DNA from: Liquidambar formosana
Lineage: Eukaryota; Streptophyta; Magnoliopsida; Saxifragales; Altingiaceae
Reading direction: 5' to 3'
DNA length: 64,000 bases
Assembly (NCBI GenBank): GCA_039720395.1
Contig: CM077820.1
Location: forward strand, 16,267,161 to 16,331,160
Of this stretch, positions 21,465-32,551 are shown in pieces; position 1 is the stretch's first letter, and each line of letters begins with the position of its first letter. The translations under genes were made by a program, and so were the position numbers. The notes under the pieces were generated by a model, which made no database searches, was not told the DNA's origin, and saw only the letters and a program-made list of their open reading frames with translations.

Positions 21465-22677
21465 TGATAATAGCTTAAAATTGCACTAATTTTATACTTT
21501 TAGTAGGCATTATTACATTTATTTGGTACTTAATTCTGCATTTTACACATTATACATGAGTTCTCTTGATACATGATCTTATGCTTAAAGTGATGTATTA
21601 ATGCGTGTTTTATTTTTGTAGGAAGCCAATTTCCTATGGTCAAGCATTCTTTATTTATTTGGAACTATATGGAAGCTTTGCAAGGTTGAAGTGCATTAAT
21701 TTTAGAAAATTTTAGCAAACAAATTGGCAACCCCAAAGTTGGAAAGAATATTAAAAAGGAAGTTTCTAGCAGTTACCGCATTTTGGCCATAACTTTTGAC
21801 TCCAAAGTCCAATTGATGCGAAATTAGTGTCCTTGGAAAGCAGATTCGAAGCCCTATAATATTGTATTTCACGAATATTTCTTGATTTCGACGTTTAGTA
21901 GGTCAAAAACGGGTTACAAGTTAGCCCTGTCGGAAAAAACAGGATTCCCAATTTGTTTCCTAAGTTTTTTTCCTCTTTCCCTTGGAAACCCTAAGAGCAC
22001 ATAGAAAGGAAAAGGCCGCTGCACTTATATATATATTACTCCTACTCTTCTCTTCTATTACGATCTCTCTTGTTCTTCTTCTACCTCTCTTTAGTTTTCT
22101 AGTTTTCAATTATCATGAGTAGCTAAACATTTTGCTAAGGCTAGGAGTGAAGCCACAACAATTGTTTGGTATTTGTTTAATGACTCTTTCATGGTTTTAA
22201 TGTAAACTTTCATAATTGATTGATTTTGATTATTTTGCAAAGTATTTATTCTGTATAATTCTTTGATTTATCGTTAACTCCAGGTACAGTGAATGCTTAG
22301 AATTCCCTGCGAATTAAATTACTAGTTTTCTCATGTATTAAATCAATCAACTTTATGAATCCATATTTTTAGAATTGTTTTGAATAAAATTAATTGTTAA
22401 ATCTTCTGACTGGGATCATCCTTCGTATGAATTTTAGTTGAGTTATAAAATTGAGTCGTTAGTAAATATCTAATACTTGTTGTGAGTGGACCTCTGAACT
22501 TTAGTGATTTTGTTTTCAATCAAATTAATTCTTTGTAATCAAGCAACCAAATTTCTAAAATCTTTTCTCAATCTTCTCTGCTAATTATTCCCCTTCCCTG
22601 TGGTTCGACCTCAGACTCACCGAGAATTTATTACTTCACGACATCTTATACTTGGGAGCATTATTAAAGTCACAGCA
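21465..22677 (+). repeat. 5' LTR of the Athila-like element
   Basis: 1,213 bp, from TGATAATAGC to CACAGCA. A TATATATATAT stretch near 22027-22036 (GCACTTATATATATATTACTCC region) is the likely core promoter. The LTR differs from the 3' copy at many scattered positions, so the insertion is much older than the copia insertions. Confidence 0.93.
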
Positions 22678-22683
22678 AGTTTT

Positions 22684-22701
22684 TGGCGCCGTTGCTGGGG
22701 A
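22684..22701 (+). promoter_or_regulatory. Primer-binding site, tRNA-Asp type
   Basis: TGGCGCCGTTGCTGGGGA lies six bases after the 5' LTR. It matches the primer-binding site of Athila-type elements, complementary to the 3' end of tRNA-Asp, with one T in place of C. Confidence 0.85.
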
Positions 22702-22825
22702 CTGGCATGGATAAATAGCAGCTCATTGTTTTCGATGGAGGTTTGTTGTATTTTGCGAATCTCTCCGTAAATTCGGTAAACTCTTTCCACAACTTTTTAT
22801 TTTTTATTTATTATTATTTTTTTTA

Positions 22826-24150
22826 ATGCAAATTTGGCATCGTGATCATACTTATCGTTTGGTTAGAGTTGAGTCTAAAAATTTGTGTGGCAATTTAATT
22901 GATTCTTTTGAACACAATCACACACTTGACACTATGTCTAATAATGAGGAACAAATTGAGAATATTGATAGGGATGACAAAAGGACTCTTAGAGATTATT
23001 TGCAGCCTACTAGGAGTAGTGCACCATCTTGCATCATTTTTCCTCTGAATGCTAATAATTTCAAATTTAAGCCTGGCATGATTCCATTGGTCCCTAAATT
23101 CCATGGTTTAGAGTCTGAAAACCCATATTTGCACCTTAAGGAATTTGATTAGGTTTGTGTAACCTTCCATGACCAAACTTGTAGTGAAGAGACTATTAAA
23201 TTGAAATTATTTTCCTTTTCTCTCAAGGATAAGGCGAAAAATTGGCTTAATGCTTTAAGACCTAGATCCATTGCCACATGGCAAGAGATGCAAACTGAAT
23301 TTTTGAAAAAACACTTCCCACTTCATAAAACTAATGCTTTCAAAAGGCAAATAATGAATTTTTCACAAAAAATATAATGAGACTTTTTACCAATGTTGGA
23401 GACGTTTTAAAGATTTATTAAATTCTTGCCCATATCATGGCTATGAAACTTGGCGTATCATTAGTTTTTTCAATCCAAGTTTAACTCCTAAAATGCGCCA
23501 ATTTGTAGAGATGATGTGCAATGGTGAATTTATAAATAAGGACCCTAATGAGGCTTTTGACTATTTTGATATGTTAGCTAAGAATGCCCAATCTTGGGAT
23601 ACAACTGATACTTTAGATAGGTCCAAGCCTTCTACCAACCCATCTGGGGGCGGTAAGTACCATCTTAGGGAGGATGATAACTTAAGTGCTAGGGTAGCTA
23701 CTTTGGCTAGGAAATTAGAAGCCATGGAGTTAAGGAAAGTTAATGAAGTTATGTCTGTTCCTAAATTAAATGATGTTTGTAGTATTTGTGAGACCGTGGG
23801 ACACTCTACAAATGATTGTCCAACTATCCCCGTTTTTAAAGAGGTGTTACACGATCAAGGAAATGCTATAAACATAAATAAAAAGCCTTTTTCTTCACCC
23901 TATTTTGAGACTTATAATCCACGGTGGAGGAATCATCCAAATTTCAGTTGGAAGATAATGTTGCACTATCCCCTCAAGGCCATTCTAATTTTATTCCTTA
24001 TAATCCTCCTCCTAAGAAGGGCTTAGAGGAAACATTGCAACAGTTTATGCAAAGTCAAGCCACCATAAACAATTAGACTTCTCAAGCCATAAGTGATATT
24101 AGAAACACTCTTACTAAGTTGACCACTTCATTGAGCATTCAAGAAAATGG
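22826..24150 (+). pseudogene. Athila-like gag, broken
   Basis: From ATG 22826 the frame holds the RTLRDYLQPTR and PLVPKFHGLESENPYLHLKEF blocks typical of Athila gag (about codons 50-108). A TAG at 23150-23152 interrupts it; the same frame then continues through LKDKAKNWLNALRPRS and KRQIMNFSQK to about 23370, where one extra A shifts the frame. The next part (MRQFVEMMCNGEF onward, from 23493) carries a CCHC knuckle, C-SI-C-ETVG-H-STND-C, near 23779. A further frameshift near 23950 and a TAG near 24076 precede the point where CACTA-1 was inserted. The intact protein would be the capsid and nucleocapsid precursor. Confidence 0.88.
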
Positions 24151-24167
24151 TAACACTACTACAAAAA

Positions 24168-24842
24168 CGTTCATAGATGACTGTATTTAACAGTCATCTT
24201 TTAGCAAAACAGTCATCTTTGTTTTTAGAAAAAACAGTCATCTTTTCAGGCGTCATCTTTTATCATCAAATAAGATGACCGTTTTTTACGGTCATCTTTG
24301 AGAGTAATAGATGACCGTTTTTTAAAAACAGTCATATTTGAATCAAAAAAAGAAAATCCTTTATTTATTAACACGGTCATCTTTTGTGCTATAGATGACT
24401 GCTTTTCATAGTCATCTTATGTTCTTAAAAACAGTCATATATTACTATATAAGATGACTGCTTTTCACAGTCATCTTATGTTCTTAAAAACAGTCATATA
24501 TTACTATATAAGATGACTGTGTGACTATATAAGATGACTGTAAAATACAGTCATCTTATGTTCTTAAACACAGTCATATATTACTATATAAGATGACTGC
24601 TTTTCACAGTCATCTTATGTTCTTAAAAACAGTCATATATTACTATATAAGATGACTGTGTGACTATATAAGATGACTGTAAAACACAGTCATCTTATGT
24701 TCTTAAAAACAGTCATGTATTACTATATAAGATGACTGTGTAACTGTATAATATGACTGTTTTGCACAGTCATCTTATGCTCTTAAAACCAGTCATCTTT
24801 ATGTATTAAAAGATGACTATAGAAAACAGTCATCTTATCTAT
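24168..24842. repeat. CACTA-1 left subterminal repeat array
   Basis: More than twenty copies of AAGATGACTG or its inverse CAGTCATCTT occur in 675 bp, often as back-to-back palindromes (AAGATGACTGTAAAACACAGTCATCTT type). They form longer units; the phrase AAGATGACTGTGTGACTATATAAG recurs 139 bp apart (24510 and 24649) and a related one 80 bp further on. In characterised CACTA elements such motifs bind an element-encoded protein. Confidence 0.88.
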
Positions 24843-26236
24843 GGCACCATTTTTTTTTTTTTTTTTTTTGTGGTATTCATATACAAAAAAATTTCATATA
24901 CTATTTACTACCCTACAAACCTGTTATTAAATTGATACATCAACCTGTTTATACAAATTACTCAATAATTAAATTCTCAATATGAAATGAAAGAAATTAA
25001 GACAAATAAAATAACAAAGGAAACTAAATCACTCATATTAATTATAAAACTATCATTTTCATTTCATTGAATTAAAATAACATGGTTTCAAAAGTCACCA
25101 TTACCTTGACCCAACTAGTCCTACATACAATATTTTAGAGTTAAAATGAAAAACAGATCTAAAAAGGCAACATCCTCAAAAAAATTTCACCTTTTGCCAT
25201 GTTACATGATTCAACTACACAAAAAGAAGCCATCAAGTGAGAATTACAAAAATAAAAAATTTTAAAAAAAAAAGGACGAATTAGAAGAGTGAGCATCCAC
25301 AAAAGCTTCAGTGTTAATTTGCTCCCATTTCTTTGAATATCAAAGCAAAATATCCCTTCCTCTCTTTCTCTCTCTTTCTCTATCTATCTCACCCACATGT
25401 ACCTGCAAAAGGAAAAATCTATTTAACATATATAGTTCTATGTAACAGTGTGCTAATCGCAAAAAAAAAAAAAGAGCTAAAAATGCAGAAATGGGAAAAA
25501 ACAAAATCTCCACAAATCATACCAGCTTTTGAACTAATTAAGGCCCAATCAATGTCAACATCAAATTTCTCCCTTTAGAATGCAAATAAATGCATAGAAA
25601 TACTCTATTACCTGGAAAAAAAACAAAATCTTTTAATAATTCTGTGTAACAATGAGCTAATAGCAAGAATAAATCTATCAACATTTAGATGCACACACAG
25701 ACAGAGGGCAAACCAATAATTTGGCATAAAAATTTGTGGTCAAACAAGTTTACAAGTTAAAAGTCTTGAAACAAAAGAACGTACTCGATCCAAACATTCT
25801 ACTGTTAAGTCTTGGTTGGAGGAGTTTGCCTCCTAGTGCAGCATGCTACTCAATAATTTTTAAGGCTCAATCCAATCAAGCTATAATTGGGAAACCAGAA
25901 TATTAGAAGATAAATCACATTTGAGAATTATCAGCCCATTTATAGCAAAGGAGAGCCATTCGTGCACCCCATACAACTGAACACCATATCCTAGAATCCA
26001 ATTTTCTTTGATAGGACAAGCCTCATAGGACTGGGAAGATACAAGGTTTAATGTTTTTGAAAAAGATGAGAAAGAAAGAGTTAGAGAATGAGAGACACCA
26101 GAATATATGCTTTAATGTTTTTTCTTTCAATCGATTAGGCTTTAATGTTTTTAAATTTAAAAATATTTTTTGGTGAAGGTTTGAAACTTGAAATTTTTTA
26201 GATTTTGAAACCTAGAATTTTCGGTTTTACAGGTAG

Positions 26237-26274
<38 letters not shown>

Positions 26275-27935
26275 ATCCTTTACACAAATTATTTATTGGT
26301 TCAATTTATTTTGTTTAAAGTGCATAAATCTCTACTGCAATTGACTTTTAATGATTTAGTAAACTTGTTATTGTCTCATGCCATATATTGATATTGTTAC
26401 GAAAACTGATTACTTATATTTCCATCTACAAAATCTTGGATGATGTTGGTGGCTAGATAAGAAAGATAGGAAATTTCCACAACCAAACAGGCTCCTGTTG
26501 CCCGGAACACATAATGTGAAAATGCACAAAAAAAAAAAAAAAAAAAAAAAAAGCCTAATAGAGATAAGCACAAAAGGAAACTGAAGCGTGTTTTTGAAAA
26601 CTTGCAGCAAGATCTAGTGAAGTACCTTAATAGTTGCAGAATCAGATTTCACCATTTGTCGATTAAGCATCTGCATGAAGAACCCCATCAGTTGCATCCT
26701 TCTTTAAGATTTGGAGTAAACATTAAAGCTATTAGAAAAAAAAATGAAATACATTTCATATGCACTAATGCATATCGGGAAGCAAAGAACAAGATTTTAT
26801 TGCAAGAAAGAAATAATCTGTCTTTTGTTATATGTCTTACAGAAATAAAATGTCTTTTAGAAAAAATTAAAGAAACAAAGAAAGAGTTTAGGAACTCATA
26901 ATCTTCACATTTTTCTGAAGTAACAGAAGAGCCCAGACCGAGTTTAGACACAAATAACCCACAAAGAAGAATGACTAATGGTGGAGTAAAACCTGGGAAT
27001 GAGCAATCACAAAATTGCCAACTGGAACAGGGCAGGATGTCTCCCTCAAAGGTCGTGGTCTCACTATGAATGTGCAATTCGAAGTATGATAAATCAATAA
27101 CCAATTTTCCTCCACAAATGTTTTCACCTATAAATTAAAACCAAATAAAATTAAAAAATTAAAAATGAAAGTAGGAAAAATATATGGTAAACCTTGTAGT
27201 ATCAGGAAAAAAAAAAAGAATATAAACACAAAAAGTACAGTAACTAACAAAATGCCAAAAAGTAAATCAAATCTAGCGACCCACCAAAAAGAGTGTGGTG
27301 CTTCAAATGAGCAACCTGTCTTGCAAAACAAAAAGTTATTCTTGGATAATTTGTTTGAAAGATTGACAATAACCACTGGAATTTAGCTATAACATAATTC
27401 TAATACAGATGGCAAGATAGCATTACCAACTCATATATGCATACTTGCATTCAGTCAAGCCTTGAATGAAAAATAGATCTATTTGACATAGAATTCGGTC
27501 CAAAGCCAAATAAAGCACAACACATGTTCCACATATTGCAATATTGCACAATTAATGGAATGGATGTAACAACAAAATGAAATAAAAAGTACAAAAAGGA
27601 GCCACTATTATAGCATATTCATGTTGCAGATTATACCCTTGTTTCCAGCTCTAACTGTTTCTTACTCCTAAAACCCAAGGAAGATCAACAGATCAAGATC
27701 CATTTAAACCTTTCATGAATTTTCAGTTTTCAGAAATGATTGCAGCTGCTTCCATTCAGTAATTGATGTACAGAAGTCTTCAAACCAAAATGCATACATT
27801 TTATATATTAGTAAAACCTCAGTTTGCAGACAAAGTTTACATTCACAATTTTTATACCAAGGTTCATGACAACCTTAACATGTAATAAACAAATCAAAGG
27901 CACCAATAAATGGGGGAAAAAGATATTTACTGTAC
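24843..27935. other. CACTA-1 interior, left part
   Basis: AT-rich DNA with poly(T) runs at about 24850-24869 and 26239-26268 and a poly(A) run at 26528-26552. No transposase was found. A stretch near 26608-26670 read on the minus strand has the look of a short exon (acceptor-like CTTCATGCAG, codons MLNRQMVKSDSATIK, donor-like GTACTT) and could belong to the captured gene; this is weak. Confidence 0.4.
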
Positions 27936-28343
27936 CTTACGCAAGAAACCACTCTCCAGCTTTTGTCTTTTTGTAGCTTGGCTCTCAATCACCAAAGGAT
28001 TATGTGAACTTTTCTCATCAAATTTAACAAATGGCTTCTGAAATCTGACAGTTGAGAATGATCAAATAAATAAAGGAAAGAAAGGTAATATTTAAAAAAA
28101 ATGGTACACTTGGAAGAAGCTAAGTACTGGATCCAATACCAGTATTGTAGAAAAATTCAAAGTTAGAAAATATTTAACACCTCCTCTGAAATCGGCTAGA
28201 ATAAACTTCTTGGTTTTGATTTTGCTTGGCCAAGTAACTCGCTGTTGGTTTCATTAAAGTTGAACTCCTTGAAGATGACCTGACCAGGGACTTGGCTTTA
28301 GCTTTTGCAGTATCTTGAACCATGTGATTATGAGAATTTAATC
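27936..28343 (-). pseudogene. Captured TPX2-like gene fragment, two exons
   Basis: On the minus strand 28343-28181 is an exon-like segment with an acceptor (CTTTTCAG before it) and a donor (GTGTT after it). It encodes a basic, Ser-rich stretch ending LMKPTASYLAKQNQNQ and SSRFQR. A second one, about 28046-27936, encodes QKPFVKFDEKSS and ESQATKRQKLESGFLRK and is followed by GTACAG. Both resemble the region of plant TPX2, a spindle-assembly protein that activates Aurora kinase and nucleates microtubules, that precedes the C-terminal TPX2 domain. Splice sites and an intron are kept, so genomic DNA rather than mRNA was captured. The identity rests on recalled family motifs and needs a search. No start codon, stop or full protein is present. 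Confidence 0.55.
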
Positions 28344-31300
28344 CTGAAAAGTGTGAATTGGTAAATAGTTACATGAATTTAAAGAAAAGGGAAAAACAAA
28401 AAGGAAGCATTATCAGGCTTGACTCATATGAATTCTTGCTGAAGCTCATGTAATCTTGTTTTATACAGATGAAAATGGGCCCCTTGAGATAAATTGTAAG
28501 CCCCCTCTCCAGCAGCTTAGGTTTTTAGATGAGATGGTAAGTTAGCAGGTCCCATAACAATTAGCTACAATTCATTGATTCTAATGCACATCTTTGAAGT
28601 AAATAACTTAGACATTTTTGTATGTATCTAAACTTCTGTTAAGACGTGAACAGGCACTAGTGTCATGTTGATAAGTATCCAACACACCAACTGTATACAG
28701 GGAGAAGCATCTTACATATGAAATGGGCATTGTTATAAATTATCATCAATTTTGCACTGATCAAGAACCACCAAGTAGAATTTCCCATGGACACAAACCT
28801 CGCAATTGCCCTGGTATTTCTGGATACCATGACATTTTATTTGTCTCTAAGAATGGTGGATATATTTCAATTGCTTTCTGTTGATGTTATAGCATTTTAT
28901 AAGAAATAGTAAGACTCAGTGTCCTCAAGAAAAAAGTAAAAATCTAACAGTATGAATAATGTAATATTCTTGACAGAAGATGTAATATCAATAGCTCAAT
29001 AGGATGTAACCTGAATCACATCTCCAAGCTAAACAATAACAACTTTCTGGGCTACCTCTTCAGATCAATAAATATGGTCTACCAACTAAAGCTACTTAGA
29101 AAAGTTTTAATCACCCATTTTTTGTATCATATAACCCAGCTGTCTCCTCCTAAACAAAACCTGTTGTTTGTATCATACTTCCAAGTAATCTCCTCCTAAA
29201 GAAACCCCAGGCGACTTAATGCTATTCCAAAGTTGCACTTTGCTTTATGCCTTTATCTCTCTCCCAAAAATTCTTTTAGGAGAACCCATGTCATTGCTTA
29301 CTCATCTTACTTTCCTTCTTGATTCCATAATTGCCCACTCTAATCCTTCTTTATTTGGTGAAAACAAAAGGATTGGCCAATGAAGTTCTCCCATCTCTCC
29401 ATCATCTCTCCAATCTTCCTATTATTGCTAGGTTCAAGTCATCGAGCCTCCCTCGAGTAAGAGTGTTCCATTTCTTGTTTGAAGAAAATCTTCACTCTGG
29501 AAGATTTAAAGGATATATGCCTTATCTAGTTAATTGTTATTGCATTTTTAATGGAAAAACCTCGGTTCTCCTACCTCCAATAAAAGAGGAAAAGAAAGAG
29601 ACTTGCATATGCAGAATGGATGCTAAGAGTAGAGACAATGAATACTAACAGAGATACTAGGGCAAAACAATGTATATGACCTTTCAAAACATACTTTTGT
29701 GTATGGATCAGGATCAAGATAGTCACTAGTGAGTGGAGCTTAGACACATCAGCTCTTTTGGAAACTGTTGGACTGAAAAACTGAAGCCCAACAACAACGC
29801 ACAAACACAATGAAACTTAACATAACATACCTACAATTTTTTGTGATGATGAACAAATCATGCAAAAACATCTCTAATTCATGAAGGCTTTAAAAGTAAG
29901 AGGTGAAATAAGTCCCAACAAATTCATTTCCTCTAAAATAACAGTAATCTCCGGCCAAAATGAAACAAAGGACTAAAAAACCAAACAAAAATCTGCAGAA
30001 ATGAATCAAGAGAGATGACAAAGGGGGTATAAGGGAATTGTACTGTTGATGAACAGGTTAGTGTTTGGCAAGTTTGTAAAATGCAGGGAAGATAAGGGTA
30101 AATTGGGGAGTGCACTGTAGAATCAACAGTATAGGGAGCCTTACTCCCTTTTATTATATGGATAGATATAAAAAAAAAAAAAAAAAAGGAATTACTCTTG
30201 CCTCCTATGATTTTCTTCAATCATTAGTTAACATTTTTGCCAATTTGCACCAATACTCTCTTGCTTAAAAACACGACCACAAGAAACACTGCCAAACAAA
30301 ATCCCTCTAAATACCAAGTCAGGGAAAAATAAGCTATAAACAAGAAAACATTTCAAATTCACTAGAAAATTTATAATATATAAGAAAAACACTCAAACAG
30401 TTAACTAATAAAGATATAGAAAATAAAAACAAATTATTTAAAAAAGTAAAAAAGAAAAAAAAAATTAGCTTAGACCAAAGATCAAAATTGTTACTCTCAT
30501 ATATATCGTTTACTTTCCAAGCTCATTACCCAGTAGTACCATAGTTCCATACTTTCAGTAGTGCTGCCCTTGCTCAAAAATCGTGATCACATCTGCAAAG
30601 AATTAACCTGCTCTTACAGTCAATTAACCTGCCATCGATCCAATGAGTCAATAGCCAAGCTATTTAATTGTAGACAACTCACAAAGACTGGAACAATCAA
30701 AACGCAGCAAAGCAAAAATGCAAAAACAGGGGCAATAAGTGACGAGAGATAAACCAAAACGCAATCTTGGATCAGAGGTGCAGCAAAGCAAAAACGCAGC
30801 AAAGCAAAATATTTGAACTTTATTTTCTTAAAATATAAAAATTGTAAAAAATTAATTTGCTCGGACCGTGATCCTCCACGTCTAAGTTTCATTCTTATTA
30901 ACAAAAATTATCAACCACAGTCTTGAGGGTTCTACCATCGCACCTTCCTCCCGACTGTGTTTAGCATCTCCCATTATCTTCACTATTTGAGTCGAAATTC
31001 AAATATTACACCCTCTGGTATATTCTTTACGATTCTCCTGAATCACATGGCCATGCTCGGTTTAGACAATTCATAGTCCCAATAATAAGTCCTAGGTGCT
31101 GAGCATAGACTAGTAGGCTCCAAATATAAAAAATTTTATTATTTAATTTTGGGTGCTATTAAATCCCCAGATTTATATACTATCTTCAAGCTACCAGTGG
31201 TTTGACCACAAAAAAAAAAAGGGAAAAAAAAAAAACAAAAGGGAAAAAAAGCAACAAGTGGCAGTACTAGCTACTGTACAAAGTGTAATCTGTAGAGGTT

Positions 31301-32340
31301 AATTATGAGAAATTAATCCATGAATGGGGAAATTTATATACCATCACACCATATGTGCTTATATGTTGAGGAGTGGTGATTTTTCTTAAACACTAATAAG
31401 ATAAATTATAAAAATCAAATCGATCTAGTTTGGAGCTCTGTTCTCTTGATGTAATTTTTTTAAAAAAATAAAAAATTAAACTTAGGTCCAGTGGTTAAAA
31501 AAGATAATTTCAACGATATCAACTAAAGCAATAAAATATATCGTTTGGGTTAGATTATAACATTTACATACAGTCATATTTCATCTTTGGATTTTGAAAT
31601 TGCGTAAAAGTATAAAACTAATGAAAAAAATATAGTCATGCATCAAACCAATGAAAAAAATAAAACATTTAGTCATATTTCATCTTTATAACATTTACAA
31701 TATAATTCCAGTTGAGACATTGTCTTAAACCAATGAAAAAAATAAAACCCAACCCAAACACCCAAGAACATTATCGAATAATATATGGTGTACAATGAAT
31801 CACACCAAACCCCAACCTGAAACATTGTCTCAAATCGGCATGCAGATTTGCTTCCGATCTATGTCGGCATGTAGATACACATGTAACTGTACATTGAGAA
31901 GCAAATCTGCAGATTCGAATAGATCTAGACAAATTGAGAGAGAGGGAGAGAGATATACCTTGGACGAACTCCGGCGAGGCCAGCAGCAGCTTCTAGCTAA
32001 GTGGATCGCAACATTGTCGTCACGAGTGAGGCAGATGGAGATGCTAACGGCAACGATAAGGGCGATGGCAACAGAGTGAGGGTGGCCTGGGCGACGGCAA
32101 GGATGAGGATGGCCTGGCCTGGGCGACAGCGACGGCGATGGCGACGGTGAGGGTGAGGGTGGCCTGGCCTGCCGACGGCAACGGTGAGGGTTTTGGTGCT
32201 GATGCGTGACAGCGTGAAGCTTTGTGAGAAAATGAGGGATGGAGAGAGAGAGAGAGAAAAAAAAAAAAAAAAAAAAAAGGTAGGTTGTGTTAAAAGAGGA
32301 TCGTGGAGTTAGAGAAAAATCACACGGGAGGAAAGTGAAT
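28344..32340. other. CACTA-1 interior, right part
   Basis: Mostly AT-rich and without a recognisable gene. From about 31900 to 32230 it becomes GC-rich with short GGTGAGGGT and GGCGACGGC repeats, and ends in a poly(A) run near 32259-32278. The open frame over 31795-32079 lies in this low-complexity stretch and has no recognised homology. Any further exons of the captured gene would be expected upstream of 28343 on the minus strand, but I could not pick them out. Confidence 0.4.
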
Positions 32341-32532
32341 TTGATGACTGTTTTTTGAAAGTAGTCATCTTTTGTTATGATGTTTTTACAAAACAGTCAT
32401 CTTTGTTGTTTTAAAGATGACTGTTTTAAGTTAGAACTTAAAAACTAGTCATCTTTTTATCTTAAAAATCAAAAGATGACTAGTTTTTAAAAAACGGTCA
32501 TCTTTTTAAATTCTAAAAGCGTCATCTATCAA
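32341..32532. repeat. CACTA-1 right subterminal repeats
   Basis: Copies of GATGACTGTTTT and CAGTCATCTTT in both orientations recur here about ten times, mirroring the left end array but in fewer, less ordered units. The terminal inverted repeat follows and ends at 32548. Confidence 0.85.
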
Positions 32533-32551
32533 CCTTTTTCTTGTAGTGTAA

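Larger units (their letters stand above)
24154..32548. mobile_element. CACTA-1, non-autonomous CACTA transposon, 8.4 kb
   Basis: The left end reads CACTACTACAAAAACG and the right end, on the opposite strand, CACTACAAGAAAAAGG; the two align over about 30 bp with few changes. A 3-bp target duplication TAA is at 24151-24153 and 32549-32551, as usual for CACTA. Cutting the element out with one TAA joins ENG and KFPSQPQPNPQGQ in a single Athila reading frame, confirming the borders. Both ends carry many AAGATGACTGT / ACAGTCATCTT subterminal motifs. No transposase was recognised. Two exons of a TPX2-like gene lie inside on the minus strand, so it appears to be a gene-capturing derivative moved in trans. 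Confidence 0.92.

Noticed and set aside
24168..24842. CRISPR-like regular repeats
   Set aside because: This is plant nuclear DNA; the repeats are subterminal motifs of a CACTA transposon, in both orientations and without unique spacers.
26688..27104. A 138-codon minus-strand frame as a host gene
   Set aside because: No recognisable domain, inside CACTA-1; it might overlap a captured exon, but I could not show that.
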